Shown here: one piece after another, positions 1-9,311 of the stretch | Layout: the number at the start of each line of letters is the position of its first letter | How positions within the stretch are numbered: the first letter of the stretch is position 1 | Origin: Spirosoma sp. 48-14 | Lineage (GTDB): Bacteria; Bacteroidota; Bacteroidia; Cytophagales; Spirosomataceae | Assembly: GCF_001898575.1 (NCBI RefSeq) | Contig: NZ_MKUD01000042.1 | Location: forward strand, 1-60,487 | Direction: 5' to 3' | DNA length: 60,487 bases | Translations under genes and position numbers: made by a program | The notes under the pieces: generated by a model | Seen by the model: only the letters and a program-made list of their open reading frames with translations | What the model was told of the DNA's origin: nothing | Databases searched by the model: none

Positions 1-72
1 GAAAAATACAACGCCCTCCACAAGTATTGGCCTTGATCCCTTTTGACCTTGATCCATCCTTTTGACGTTGAT

Positions 73-87
73 CCGGAATCGAACCGG
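73..87 (-). other. Possible tRNA T-arm remnant
   Basis: On the minus strand a 4-bp CCGG stem encloses a TTCGATT loop that fits the tRNA T-loop consensus, but no acceptor, D or anticodon arm can be paired around it. Just beside it (about 28-75) the word TTGATCC occurs three times in near-repeats. It could be the scar of a disrupted tRNA gene next to the intact tRNA-Glu, or chance. Confidence 0.25.
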
Positions 88-101
88 CAGGGGAGTGGCC
101 T

Positions 102-135
102 GAAAAACCAAAAAGCCAACCGTTTCGGGTTGGCT
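102..135 (-). terminator. Rho-independent terminator of tRNA-Glu
   Basis: Read on the minus strand, an 8-bp stem (AGCCAACC pairing with GGTTGGCT, 114-135) with a 6-nt loop is followed by a T-rich run (complement of 102-113). It lies 25 bp downstream of the minus-strand tRNA-Glu gene. Confidence 0.75.
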
Positions 136-159
136 CTTGGTGGAATTAATGGTTAGCTG

Positions 160-231
160 TGACCGATACGGGAATCGAACCCGTGTTACCGCCGTGAAAG
201 GGCGATGTCCTAACCGCTAGACGAATCGGCC
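160..231 (-). tRNA. tRNA-Glu (anticodon TTC)
   Basis: The reverse complement folds into a full cloverleaf. The acceptor stem is GGCCGAU with AUCGGUC, the discriminator is A, the anticodon loop CUUUCAC carries UUC, and the T-loop is UUCGAUU. No CCA is encoded. A terminator hairpin follows downstream on the same strand. Confidence 0.95.
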
Positions 232-414
232 GTCTTGTGTACAAGACCCAACATTTTGGCTTTATTGCCGCTGCGTTGGCGAAACGTGGTGCAAAGGTAA
301 GGCGATGTTTTTATAATGCAATACCTGACTGTAAAATTTTTTCAAAAAAAGGGTTTCTGCACGTTTTACTGCTATTTTTGAGGAGGTTAGCTTTTACAAT
401 TTTTTACAGCCTAC

Positions 415-2970
415 ATGAAACACATTTTATTGCTGGCAAGCCTGGTCGCTATGTCGCTGATGAGCTTCGCCCAGTCAACTCCTTCTTCGTCAACGAGTCT
501 GTTAACGCCTGATCAATTTCTTGGCTACAGAATAGGTAGCCGATTTACCCCCCATTATCGTGTACTGGCCTATGCCGAACAGGTAGCTCGACAATTACCA
601 AACCGGGTTAAATTAATTCCGTATGGAACAACCTATGAAGGTCGTCAATTAATGGTGGTCGCCATTGCTTCCGAAGCCAATATGGCTCGCCTGGAAGAAA
701 TTCGGACGAATAACCTGAAACGAATCGGCCTGCTGGAAGGCACACCTACATCGGCACCCCAACCGCCTATTGCCTGGCTGAGTTACAATGTACATGGCAA
801 CGAGGCTGTCAGTTCCGAAGCCTTTATGGAAGTACTGTACCGACTGCTGAATACGACCGATGCGGTTTCACAAAAAATTATGAACACGACGGTTGTACTG
901 CTCGATCCGGGCCTGAATCCGGATGGGCACGATCGGTATGTGAACTGGTATAACCAGATGCTGGGTCGTACGCCCAATCCTGCTCCCAATGCACGGGAGC
1001 ATAATGAACCCTGGCCCGGTGGACGATATACCCATTACCTGTTCGACCCAAACCGGGACTGGGCCTGGCAGACGCAGGAGATAACACAACAACGTATGGC
1101 ACTTTATCAGCAGTGGATGCCGCAATTACACGGTGATTTTCACGAGATGGGTGTTGAAAGCCCCTATTATTTTGCCCCTTCTGCCAAGCCCTATCACGAA
1201 GATATTACACCATACCAGCGTCAGTTTCAGCAGATTATCGGCCAGTATTGCAGCCGCTACTTCGACCGGAATGGCTGGTTATACTATACGCGTGAACGGT
1301 TCGATCTGTTTTACCCCAGCTATGGCGACACCTATCCGACCTATAATGGGGCTATTGGTATGACTTACGAGCAGGGAGGAAGTGGCCGGGCGGGTCTGGC
1401 CATTACAAAAGCGGATGGCGATACCCTGACTCTTCGTCAGCGCATCGACCACCACTACACGGCGAGTATGGCTACTTTGGAGTCAGTGGCTGACCGACCA
1501 GCTGAAATTGTAAAGGAGTTCGGACAGTTTTTCGATAAATCCCGGAACACACCGATTGGCCCCTACAAAAGCTATGTGATTAAATCGAATGGCGACGCTG
1601 GACGGCTCAAGGCATTGCAGCAACTGCTGGACCGGAATAAAATTAGTTTTGGCGTAGCCGGGAAAGCTCAGACGGTAGCAACTGGTTTCAATTATACATC
1701 TCAGAAAACCGATAAAAACATTGCGATTGCAGCCGACGATATCGTTATCAGTGCCTATCAGCCTAAATCGACGTTGTTGAAAATTCTGTTTGAGCAGAAT
1801 TCAGCCCTGGAAGACTCGGCCACCTACGATATTACAGCCTGGTCGTTGCCCTACGCCTTTGGTCTGCATACCTATGGCCTGGCATCCCGGATTGATCCCA
1901 AGCCACTTTCGTCTTCTACGCCGACGACCAGCACGGTTCCGGCGGCCTATGCGTACCTGATTCGCTGGCAATCGCTACCTGCCGTACAAACCCTGGCGGC
2001 TCTGTTGAAACAGAAAATACGGGTGCGGGCTGCCGAGAAACCGTTTGAACTGGAAGGGAAAACGTATGCGTCGGGAACGCTCATTGTGGCCCGCACGGGT
2101 AATGAGAATCTGGGCGATCGTTTGGGTACTGTAGTTGCTCAGGCCGCTGCGCAGACGGGGGCAGAAGTAATTCCTGTTCAGACTGGTTTCGTAACGTCCG
2201 GCTCCGATTTCGGTTCTGATTTTGTAACGGGTATGAAAGCCCCCCGTGTGGGACTGGTACTGGGCGATGGAACACCTCCGCCATCGGCAGGTGAGGTCTG
2301 GCATTTCTTCGACCAGGAGCTGAATTACCCCGTAACGCTGCTGGATGGCAATACGTTGGGTACCATAGAGTGGAATAAGCTGGACGTACTGGTGTTGCCT
2401 ACGAATTACAACTATGGCCGAATCCTGAATGAGCGGACTCTGACGGCGCTGAAAGAATGGATTCGGGCAGGCGGTAAACTGATTGCTATGGAGCGGGCAG
2501 CCGCCTTCCTGGCAGGTAAAGAAGGGTTCGACCTGAAGGAGAAGTCTGAAAAAGAGGATGGGAAAAAGGAGAAAAAGGGCAATTCGGTCGATTCACTGAA
2601 AACGTATATCAATCGGGAGCGGGCTGCTATTTCAGACGATATTCCGGGTAGTATTTACCGGGTCAATGTCGATACGAGTCATCCACTGGGCTTTGGTTTG
2701 ACGGGGGGCTATTATACCCTCGTTCAAAATGCCTTCAACTTCGATTTCCTGAAAGATGGCTGGAATGTCGGCTACCTGAAAGGCGACAATTACGTAGCTG
2801 GTTTTTCGGGTCGTAATGCAAAAGAAAAATTGAAAAACACCCTATTGATGGGTGTTCAGGAAATGGGTCGGGGTAGTGTGGTGTATCTGGCCGATGATCC
2901 GCTCTTCCGCGGTTTCTGGTACAACGGTAAACTGCTGTTCAGTAATGCAGTCTTTATGGTTGGAAACTAA
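415..2970 (+). CDS. Secreted M14-family zinc carboxypeptidase-like protein
   Basis: The 851-residue protein starts with a clear Sec signal peptide (about residues 1-19, ending SFAQ). An M14 metallopeptidase domain follows: the zinc-binding HxxE motif is seen as HGNE at residues 127-130, a histidine-rich segment HGDFHEMG lies near 239-246 as the likely third ligand, and the catalytic glutamate sits in MTYEQGG near 319. The C-terminal half (about 400-851) is a long extension usual for this Bacteroidota group and resembles a GATase-like fold. It probably acts in the periplasm or outside the cell on peptides. The ATG at 415 gives the signal peptide directly. The gene stands alone; the gap to the next gene is filled by an inverted repeat. 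Substrate is unknown. Confidence 0.88.
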   Translation: MKHILLLASLVAMSLMSFAQSTPSSSTSLLTPDQFLGYRIGSRFTPHYRVLAYAEQVARQLPNRVKLIPYGTTYEGRQLMVVAIASEANMARLEEIRTNNLKRIGLLEGTPTSAPQPPIAWLSYNVHGNEAVSSEAFMEVLYRLLNTTDAVSQKIMNTTVVLLDPGLNPDGHDRYVNWYNQMLGRTPNPAPNAREHNEPWPGGRYTHYLFDPNRDWAWQTQEITQQRMALYQQWMPQLHGDFHEMGVESPYYFAPSAKPYHEDITPYQRQFQQIIGQYCSRYFDRNGWLYYTRERFDLFYPSYGDTYPTYNGAIGMTYEQGGSGRAGLAITKADGDTLTLRQRIDHHYTASMATLESVADRPAEIVKEFGQFFDKSRNTPIGPYKSYVIKSNGDAGRLKALQQLLDRNKISFGVAGKAQTVATGFNYTSQKTDKNIAIAADDIVISAYQPKSTLLKILFEQNSALEDSATYDITAWSLPYAFGLHTYGLASRIDPKPLSSSTPTTSTVPAAYAYLIRWQSLPAVQTLAALLKQKIRVRAAEKPFELEGKTYASGTLIVARTGNENLGDRLGTVVAQAAAQTGAEVIPVQTGFVTSGSDFGSDFVTGMKAPRVGLVLGDGTPPPSAGEVWHFFDQELNYPVTLLDGNTLGTIEWNKLDVLVLPTNYNYGRILNERTLTALKEWIRAGGKLIAMERAAAFLAGKEGFDLKEKSEKEDGKKEKKGNSVDSLKTYINRERAAISDDIPGSIYRVNVDTSHPLGFGLTGGYYTLVQNAFNFDFLKDGWNVGYLKGDNYVAGFSGRNAKEKLKNTLLMGVQEMGRGSVVYLADDPLFRGFWYNGKLLFSNAVFMVGN

Positions 2971-3105
2971 AGTAATGAATAATGTATAATGGATAATGTA
3001 AAATGAATAATGGATAATGTAAAATGAATAATGGATAATGTATAATGGGGGCGATTAACATCCATTATCCATTATCCATTATTCATTTTACATTGTCCAT
3101 TTTTT
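2971..3105. repeat. Gap-filling inverted repeat with tandem words (element 1)
   Basis: The spacer from the M14 stop codon to 3 bp before the next ATG is made of about 2.5 tandem copies of a 21-bp unit built from words such as AATGGATAATG, followed by its reverse complement. The arms at about 3001-3050 and 3059-3103 pair over roughly 43 positions with a few mismatches around a short GGCGATTAAC-type loop. The transcript would form a very long hairpin ending in a T-run before the start codon. Confidence 0.85.
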
Positions 3106-3108
3106 TAG

Positions 3109-4086
3109 ATGAAAGCGATACTTTGTAAAGACTACGGGCTGCCCGATACGCTGGTACTGGAAGACATCCCATCGCCTACACCCGGCCCTGGCGAGGTCGT
3201 GATTCAGGTGAAAGCCTGTAGCCTGAATTTTCCCGATACCCTGACCATTCGGAATATGTATCAGTTTAAACCTCCCTTGCCTTTTTCGCCGGGAAGTGAG
3301 GCATCGGGAGTAGTAAAAGAGGTCGGTGAGGGCGTCAAACACCTTAAGCCGGGGGATCGTGTATTTACCTACGGGACACATGGGGGGCTGGCAGAAGAAC
3401 GTCTGGTGGATGCTCGCACCACTATCCCATTGCCCGACGGCATGGACTTTATAACTGGCGCTTCAACCCTGTATGCATTTGGTACGTCGTATCACGCCCT
3501 GGAGGATCGGGCGAATCTGCAACCGGGCGAAACGCTCCTTGTTCTGGGGGCTGCCGGTGGCGTTGGTTTAGCGGCCGTCGAACTTGGAAAACTGATGGGA
3601 GCGACTGTTATCGCAGCCGCATCGACCAATGAAAAACTGGCCGTTTGTCAGGAAAAAGGTGCTACGCATCTGATCAACTACGCTACCGAGGACCTCCGTG
3701 GCCGAATCAAGGAGATTACGCAGGGAAAAGGTGTCGATGTGGTGTATGACCCGGTGGGCGATCGATGGGCGGAGCCTGCCATTCGATCACTGGCCTGGGG
3801 TGGGCGGTATCTGGTGGTTGGGTTTGCTGGTGGCGAAATTCCAAAGATTCCGCTTAATCTGGCCCTGTTGAAAGGAAGCTCGCTGGTAGGGGTATTCTGG
3901 GGCATGTTTGCGCAGAAAGAAGCCGCCCGTAACGGGAAAAATTTGCAGGAAATTGCTACCTGGGCTGTGCAGGGGAAGCTAGCGCCATACGTATCCAAAC
4001 GTTACTCGCTGGCCGAAGCACCACAGGCCCTGACGGATATGATGGAGCGACGCGTGATCGGTAAAGCTGTTGTGCTTATTGACTAG
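3109..4086 (+). CDS. NADPH:quinone oxidoreductase-like MDR enzyme
   Basis: The 325-residue protein has an N-terminal GroES-like domain of the medium-chain dehydrogenase/reductase superfamily (conserved PGPGEV near residue 25 and the NFPDTL segment) and a Rossmann NADPH-binding domain with the glycine motif AAGGVGLAA at about 146-154. The structural-zinc cysteine cluster of alcohol dehydrogenases is absent, as in the zeta-crystallin/quinone reductase branch. It probably reduces quinones or enones with NADPH in the cytosol; the true substrate cannot be read from sequence. It is separated from the upstream peptidase gene only by inverted-repeat element 1. Confidence 0.88.
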   Translation: MKAILCKDYGLPDTLVLEDIPSPTPGPGEVVIQVKACSLNFPDTLTIRNMYQFKPPLPFSPGSEASGVVKEVGEGVKHLKPGDRVFTYGTHGGLAEERLVDARTTIPLPDGMDFITGASTLYAFGTSYHALEDRANLQPGETLLVLGAAGGVGLAAVELGKLMGATVIAAASTNEKLAVCQEKGATHLINYATEDLRGRIKEITQGKGVDVVYDPVGDRWAEPAIRSLAWGGRYLVVGFAGGEIPKIPLNLALLKGSSLVGVFWGMFAQKEAARNGKNLQEIATWAVQGKLAPYVSKRYSLAEAPQALTDMMERRVIGKAVVLID

Positions 4087-4134
4087 TTGCTGGCTTGGCG
4101 TCAGTAACCTTGAACGGTCAGTCAGCCAGCCAAT

Positions 4135-4785
4135 TTAATCTTCCGACAACGTCTTCAGCAGATCCCACGAAAAAGGCACCCAGAGTCCGTTGTGGGTATC
4201 CAACAGTTCGGTGGCTGCTTCGCAGGGAAAAATCTTGTAATCGAACTTGGTGTAGTTGTAGGCGATATAACCGGGATAATAGTAGATTTTTCGCTGACGA
4301 CGGGCGTGATTAATTTTTTGCAGCATCAGAAACTTGCCCAAACTATGCTTGCGATAGGCAGGATGATAAAAATTCATGATGCCGGCAATGCTCTGAAAAC
4401 CATCGTCAAAGATACCCGCTGCGATCAACTGGCCCTGATCGCGAACCTCAACAACATAGGTATCGAACACGCTATCGATAGCGCCATCGAGCAGGCACGA
4501 TTCAACTGAGTCGGGCGCGTCGAAATTGATGGCACTTCGATACAGGGCGTACAGATTTTCCAACTCCTCCGATAATACGAACGGTTTGACGGCTACCGTA
4601 AATTGGTCATTGCTTCGAAGCAGACGGAGTTGTTTGGTGCCGTAGGTCACATCGGCCAGTACAATGCGTAGCCAGTAAACAGGACAAAGCTTGTTTTCAA
4701 ACAGGATATACTGACACGTAAAGATGTCCTGCTGCATCCGAAAATAGCCCATATTCAGGCATAAGTCCAGTTTACTTCCTTTCAT
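4135..4785 (-). CDS. Arginyl-tRNA--protein transferase-like protein
   Basis: The 216-residue protein resembles the ATE/Bpt family that transfers an amino acid from tRNA to protein N-termini. The C-terminal GNAT-like fold shows the family pattern FYHPAYRKHSLGKFLMLQK (about residues 138-156) followed by YYYPGYIAYNYTKFDYK. The N-terminal part has the GYFRMQQDIFTC segment. It is slightly shorter than the usual 230-250 residues. It converges with the MDR gene; the 48-bp gap contains a GCTGGCTTGGC / GCCAGCCAA imperfect inverted repeat. Whether it has N-end-rule activity in this phylum is not known. Confidence 0.7.
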   Translation of the reverse strand: MKGSKLDLCLNMGYFRMQQDIFTCQYILFENKLCPVYWLRIVLADVTYGTKQLRLLRSNDQFTVAVKPFVLSEELENLYALYRSAINFDAPDSVESCLLDGAIDSVFDTYVVEVRDQGQLIAAGIFDDGFQSIAGIMNFYHPAYRKHSLGKFLMLQKINHARRQRKIYYYPGYIAYNYTKFDYKIFPCEAATELLDTHNGLWVPFSWDLLKTLSED

Positions 4786-4877
4786 GTGTGGGTTAGATTA
4801 TTGATCTGCACTAGGCTTAAAAGTACATAAAATAGCCCATTTCTATAAACAATGTGATCCAAAAACGGGTAGGCTAC

Positions 4878-7163
4878 TTATTTTTTCACAGGTTTCGCCG
4901 ACATATAAAATGTTAGTTTGCCTCCCTTAAGAATATCGGAATGGGTAATGGTCGGTTGCGCGAGGGGCTTCCCGTTCAGCAGTACTTTCTGAACATATAT
5001 ATTCTTATCACCCTGATTGACAGCTTCGACGGTGAATGTTTGCCCATTTTCGAGTTGCAAATGAGCACTTTTGACCGATGGGCTGCCTAAGGCATACTCC
5101 TCCGAACCGGGAGCTACGGGGTAAAAACCCATCGACGAAAACATGTACCAGGCGCTCATTTGGCCACAATCGTCATTTCCGCCTAATCCGTCGGGAGTTG
5201 GTTTGTATTGCATGGACAGAATCATACGGATACGCTCCTGCGTTTTCCATGGCTGACCCGCCCAGTTGTACAGATATGCAACGTGATGGGCGGGTTCGTT
5301 ACCGTGGATATAGCCGCCAATGATGCCTTCGCGGGTGATGTCTTCGGTTTCGGCAAAGAATTTATCGGGTAAATTCATGGAGAAAAGGGTATCGAGCCGG
5401 GCCGCAAATTTCTTTGGGCCACCCATGTACTCGACCAGCGTAGTGGGGTCCTGCGGGACGAAAAAGCTGAAATTCCACGAGTTCCCTTCAATAAAGCCCT
5501 GACCATGCGTGCTATACGTATCGAACTCTTTTTTAAATGAGCCATTGGCCAGTCGGGGACGCATGAAATTGATCGATTTGTCGTAAACGTTCTTCCAGTT
5601 TTCGGAGCGTTTTCGGAAGGTTTCGTATACATCTTGCCGATTCAGTTTTTTGGCCAGTTGGGCAATGCACCAGTCGTCGTAGGCGTATTCGAGCGTGTGC
5701 GAAACCGAGTTGCTGCTGGCCGTAGCAGGTACATACCCTCTGTCCATGTACTCGCCAATACCCTCGTAACTGCGGTGGGTAGCTGTAGCGATACAAGCAT
5801 CCAGTGCTTTCTGGTCGTCGCCTTTGTACACGCCTTTGATAATGGCATCGGCCAGTACCGATACGCTGTGATAGCCGCTCATACACCAGTTGTCGTTGGC
5901 GTAGTGCGACCAGATGGGCAGCATCTTTAGCGTACTCTGGTCGTAATGCTTCATCATCGACTGCACCATGTCGTTGTTGCGGGAAGGTTGCATGAGGTTG
6001 AAAAACGGATGCAATGCGCGGTAGGTATCCCAGAGCGAAAACGTGGTGTAATTGGTGAAACCGTTGGCCTGATGTACGTCCTGATCCAGCCCCTTGTACT
6101 GACCGTTGACATCCATGTAGGTGGTTGGGTTCACAAAAGCGTGGTACATAGCAGTGTAGAAGTTCACCTTGTCGTTCTCGGATGCGTCGATCTGGATTTT
6201 AGCTAATTCCCGGTTCCAGGCTGCCTGTGCCTCTGATTTCACCCGGTCCAAATTCCAGTGGGGAACCTCAGCCTGCATATTGGCCAGTGCATTTTCCTGG
6301 CTTACCGGCGACAGAGCCATTTTGAGTTTTACTGTCTCCCCATCCTGTGTGTCGAAATCGAAATACATCCGAATGCGTTTCCCGGCTATCTCAGGAAAAT
6401 TGTGATTCTGGTCGAATTTCCCCCAGAACCCTTTGTAAACCTGTGGCTTATCCAGGCTCTGGCGGCCGTACGACTTGAACGGTTTTGAGAAGGAAAGGGC
6501 AAAATAGACCGTCCGGGTGCGAGCCCAGCCAGCCGTTTGCCGATAGCCCGTAATCAACGTATCGTTCACGACGCGCACGAACGTCCAGACTACCTTGTCG
6601 TCGTAATTGTAAATGCCGTGGGTTAAATCCAGAATAATGTGCGACTGATCGGACTTGGGAAAGGTGTACTGATGAAACCCAACCCGGTTCGAGGCCGTGA
6701 GTTCAGCCAGGATGTTGTGGTCGTCCAGTTTGACCTTATAATAGCCTGCTTCGGCTACTTCATTGGCGTGTGAAAAGGCGGATCGATAGCCAGATTTTGG
6801 ATTGGAGGCCACGCCCGGATTCAGTTGCAGAGTTCCCTGCGTAGGCATAATCAGAAAATCGCCCAGATCAGAATGGCCTGTACCGCTGAAGTGGGTGTGA
6901 CTAAAGCCAACAATCGTTTTGTCCTCGTACTTGTAGCCAGCACAGTATCGGTACACGTCGCCATTGTATTTGCCATTGAACTCATACGACAGCGTATCAG
7001 AGTCGGGGCTAAGCTGGACGGCACCAAACGGCACGGTGGCTCCCGGAAAGGTATGCCCCATTTTTTCGGTGCCAATCAGTGGATGCACATACGGGACAAG
7101 GTTTTGTTGAGCGAAGGAAGCGAAGCAGAGAAATTGGAGAAGGATGATCTGGCGAACAGTCAT
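4878..7163 (-). CDS. Secreted GH92 family glycosidase (alpha-mannosidase type)
   Basis: The 761-residue protein begins with a signal peptide (residues 1 to about 19, ending SFAQQ) and then carries the glycoside hydrolase family 92 hallmarks: PLIGTEKMGHTFPGATVPFG near the N-terminus, FSHTHFSGTGHSDLGD, and the C-terminal GGNDDCGQMSAWYMFSSMG block. GH92 enzymes are Ca2+-dependent exo-alpha-mannosidases acting on glycans. No SusC/SusD pair lies next to it, so it is not part of a classic utilization locus in this window. The start ATG is supported by the signal peptide. Confidence 0.93.
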   Translation of the reverse strand: MTVRQIILLQFLCFASFAQQNLVPYVHPLIGTEKMGHTFPGATVPFGAVQLSPDSDTLSYEFNGKYNGDVYRYCAGYKYEDKTIVGFSHTHFSGTGHSDLGDFLIMPTQGTLQLNPGVASNPKSGYRSAFSHANEVAEAGYYKVKLDDHNILAELTASNRVGFHQYTFPKSDQSHIILDLTHGIYNYDDKVVWTFVRVVNDTLITGYRQTAGWARTRTVYFALSFSKPFKSYGRQSLDKPQVYKGFWGKFDQNHNFPEIAGKRIRMYFDFDTQDGETVKLKMALSPVSQENALANMQAEVPHWNLDRVKSEAQAAWNRELAKIQIDASENDKVNFYTAMYHAFVNPTTYMDVNGQYKGLDQDVHQANGFTNYTTFSLWDTYRALHPFFNLMQPSRNNDMVQSMMKHYDQSTLKMLPIWSHYANDNWCMSGYHSVSVLADAIIKGVYKGDDQKALDACIATATHRSYEGIGEYMDRGYVPATASSNSVSHTLEYAYDDWCIAQLAKKLNRQDVYETFRKRSENWKNVYDKSINFMRPRLANGSFKKEFDTYSTHGQGFIEGNSWNFSFFVPQDPTTLVEYMGGPKKFAARLDTLFSMNLPDKFFAETEDITREGIIGGYIHGNEPAHHVAYLYNWAGQPWKTQERIRMILSMQYKPTPDGLGGNDDCGQMSAWYMFSSMGFYPVAPGSEEYALGSPSVKSAHLQLENGQTFTVEAVNQGDKNIYVQKVLLNGKPLAQPTITHSDILKGGKLTFYMSAKPVKK

Positions 7164-7352
7164 TTACGAACTATATTTTTTTTCGAAGATAGGCTCATTT
7201 TTGTCTGAAAAGCCGGTCTGGCCCTAAAAAATGGTTTGTGACGAGTGTATTGATACCAAATAGAAAGGATTGGGACACCTGCCCGTTGAGAATTTTTCTT
7301 TCTGCAACATTAATTGTCAAATGCGTGTTATATTGCCATCAAATGAGTCTAT

Positions 7353-8060
7353 ATGTTAGTGCAGACTAAACAAGAACTTCGTCGCTCAATAGCCTTAGTT
7401 GAATTTATTAGGGACTATTTTACGAAATCTGATTGGATACAATTGGCATGGATAACCAATAGTCTTACGGTAATAGAAAATCACCCTCGTTTACTGAGAA
7501 GTCTTGACTTTGGAGAGGATGATTATCAGGATAATATTTTTCAAGTTTTATCCGAAATAATAAATGCTAACCCTTCAAATATAGATGAGATAGAGAGGTT
7601 TGTTAATTTTAAAAAATTAACATTAAACCAGTTTCACAGTTCGACAGAGGAGAGGGTAACTACAGGATCAAATTCTGTTGATACACAACTTACACCCCTG
7701 CAGCTGATCGACCGTTCGCGGCACGGTCTGGCGGGCACTGAAGCAGGCCGGGTAGCTGCACTGCTTGGGATTACCGATAAGGAGATGGCTCGATTGCTGA
7801 ACCAATCCGTAGCTACCTTCCATCGGCAGGTTAAAGCGACCCATCTCGACGCCCCAACGTCCGAACGGTTGTTGTTGCTCACCCGGCTTGCTACGTATGG
7901 TGAAGCCGTTTTTCAGGACAAGGGTAAGTTTACGCGCTGGCTACAACGGCCGTTGCGGCTTCTGGATAACCGTTCTCCGCTGGATTTGCTGGATAGCTCT
8001 ACGGGTGTTCAATTGGTCGAGGATATTCTGGGTCGAATTGATTACGGCGTTTTTAGTTAA
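7353..8060 (+). CDS. Xre/MbcA/ParS-type antitoxin with an extra N-terminal domain
   Basis: The C-terminal part (about residues 112-235) is a typical antitoxin of RES toxins: a helix-turn-helix-like segment (RVAALLGITDKEMARLLNQS) followed by a DUF2384 end (FTRWLQRPLRLLDNRSPLDLL). The N-terminal ~110 residues are not part of the usual 140-160-residue antitoxin. They are encoded by clearly AT-richer DNA (7353 to about 7680) than the rest. The stop overlaps the toxin start by one base, as expected for a translationally coupled pair. It probably binds and silences the RES toxin and represses the operon; the N-terminal module is unassigned. Confidence 0.85.
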   Translation: MLVQTKQELRRSIALVEFIRDYFTKSDWIQLAWITNSLTVIENHPRLLRSLDFGEDDYQDNIFQVLSEIINANPSNIDEIERFVNFKKLTLNQFHSSTEERVTTGSNSVDTQLTPLQLIDRSRHGLAGTEAGRVAALLGITDKEMARLLNQSVATFHRQVKATHLDAPTSERLLLLTRLATYGEAVFQDKGKFTRWLQRPLRLLDNRSPLDLLDSSTGVQLVEDILGRIDYGVFS

Positions 8061-8554
8061 TGCCAGCAACGGTCTATAGGGTTCAGACGGACAGCCATCG
8101 GGATACAATTCTGGATGGCATAGGCGCTCAGCTACGCGGAGGCCGATGGAATGTTCGTGGACGCCCTTTGGTCTATACGGCGACCACGCCCGAACTGTGT
8201 TTTCTGGAATACATGGTTCATCTGGAAGGAACTCCGCTTGCCGATCTGCCACCTTTGATCCTATGTGAAATAGAGATTCCTGACGATGCCATTACGTGGC
8301 TGGAAGCAGCCGATTTGCCATCCGGCTGGAACAATACACAGGTTACCCCGGCAGGTTTACCGCAGTTTATGGACGCTCAATTCCGACAGCATAGCACGTT
8401 AGGGATCGCATTGCCATCGGTTGTTGTGCCCTTATCGCCATCTCGCAATGTGTTGATTGATCCGCTCCATCCAATGAGCGTACAGTGCCGGGTTTTACGG
8501 ATTGAACCATACCCAATTGATCCTCGATTGCCAACGGCAACCTTGTTGGCATGA
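8060..8554 (+). CDS. RES-domain toxin
   Basis: The 164-residue protein matches the RES family (NAD+-consuming toxins paired with Xre antitoxins). It has an N-terminal YRV, then LRGGRWNVRGRPLVYTATTPELCFLEYMVHL containing the conserved Arg and Glu, and a late PSRNVLIDPLHP segment. The start ATG shares its A with the antitoxin TAA stop. The toxin is complete, not truncated. Confidence 0.9.
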   Translation: MPATVYRVQTDSHRDTILDGIGAQLRGGRWNVRGRPLVYTATTPELCFLEYMVHLEGTPLADLPPLILCEIEIPDDAITWLEAADLPSGWNNTQVTPAGLPQFMDAQFRQHSTLGIALPSVVVPLSPSRNVLIDPLHPMSVQCRVLRIEPYPIDPRLPTATLLA

Positions 8555-8615
8555 AAAACGCTGATCGGTAGCCAATTGTGGGTAGTAGCTTATCATTATT
8601 TTATCCGCCGATTGT

Positions 8616-9311
8616 ATGAATACGGGCCAGAATGCACAGTTGTTAGTGGTTGAAGACGAGCCTAAAGTAGCCACGTTCATCAAAAAAGGACTTCAGACCC
8701 AGTCTTATTCGGTATCGATTGCGCCGACCGGGGAAGATGCTAAAAGTCTGCTGGCCAGGACCCGTTTCGACCTGATTATTCTCGATGTCAATCTGCCCGA
8801 TATAACGGGCCTGGAACTGGCCGAATACATTCGGAACCAACCCAGTCAGGTGCCTATTCTGATGCTGACAGCCCTCGATACCGTTGCCGATAAATTACTG
8901 GGTTTTGAGGCCGGTGCCGACGATTATCTGGCCAAACCGTTCGATTTTATGGAACTGCTGGCGCGAGTGAAAGTGCTCCTGCGTCGGGCACCCACGGTCG
9001 ACGAGCCGGGCCGACTCTTGCGGGTATCTGATCTGGAGCTTGATCTGCACGAACGCGTAGCCCGCCGAAATGGACAAACGATCGATCTGACTGCCCGGGA
9101 GTATGCCTTGCTGGAGTACCTGATGCGGAATGCAGGCCGGGTGGTTTCGCGGGTCGATATTGCGGAGCACGTCTGGGATATCGGATTCGACACCGGAACC
9201 AATGTGATTGATGTGTATGTCAGTTATTTACGGGCCAAAATTGATAAGGATTCACCGAACAAGCTCATACACACACTGATCGGTATGGGGTATGTACTGA
9301 AAGAGAAATGA
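8616..9311 (+). CDS. OmpR/PhoB-family response regulator
   Basis: The 231-residue protein has a receiver domain (acidic pocket E13-D14, phosphoacceptor D57 in LIILDVNLPD, conserved K in LAKPFD) and a C-terminal winged-helix DNA-binding domain (about 135-231, ending VIDVYVSYLRAKID...GMGYVL). It overlaps the following kinase gene by 4 bp (ATGA), so the two form a two-component pair. OmpR-family regulators bind direct repeats spaced by one helical turn; such repeats occur just downstream at 10699-10738. Confidence 0.93.
   Translation: MNTGQNAQLLVVEDEPKVATFIKKGLQTQSYSVSIAPTGEDAKSLLARTRFDLIILDVNLPDITGLELAEYIRNQPSQVPILMLTALDTVADKLLGFEAGADDYLAKPFDFMELLARVKVLLRRAPTVDEPGRLLRVSDLELDLHERVARRNGQTIDLTAREYALLEYLMRNAGRVVSRVDIAEHVWDIGFDTGTNVIDVYVSYLRAKIDKDSPNKLIHTLIGMGYVLKEK

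Noticed and set aside
237..512. 91-residue open frame overlapping the leader of the M14 gene
   Set aside because: It overlaps the signal-peptide coding region of the M14 peptidase in another frame and has no family resemblance.
5078..6488. Several plus-strand frames of 60-98 codons
   Set aside because: All lie opposite the GH92 gene, which has clear family motifs over its whole length; the frames are antisense shadows.
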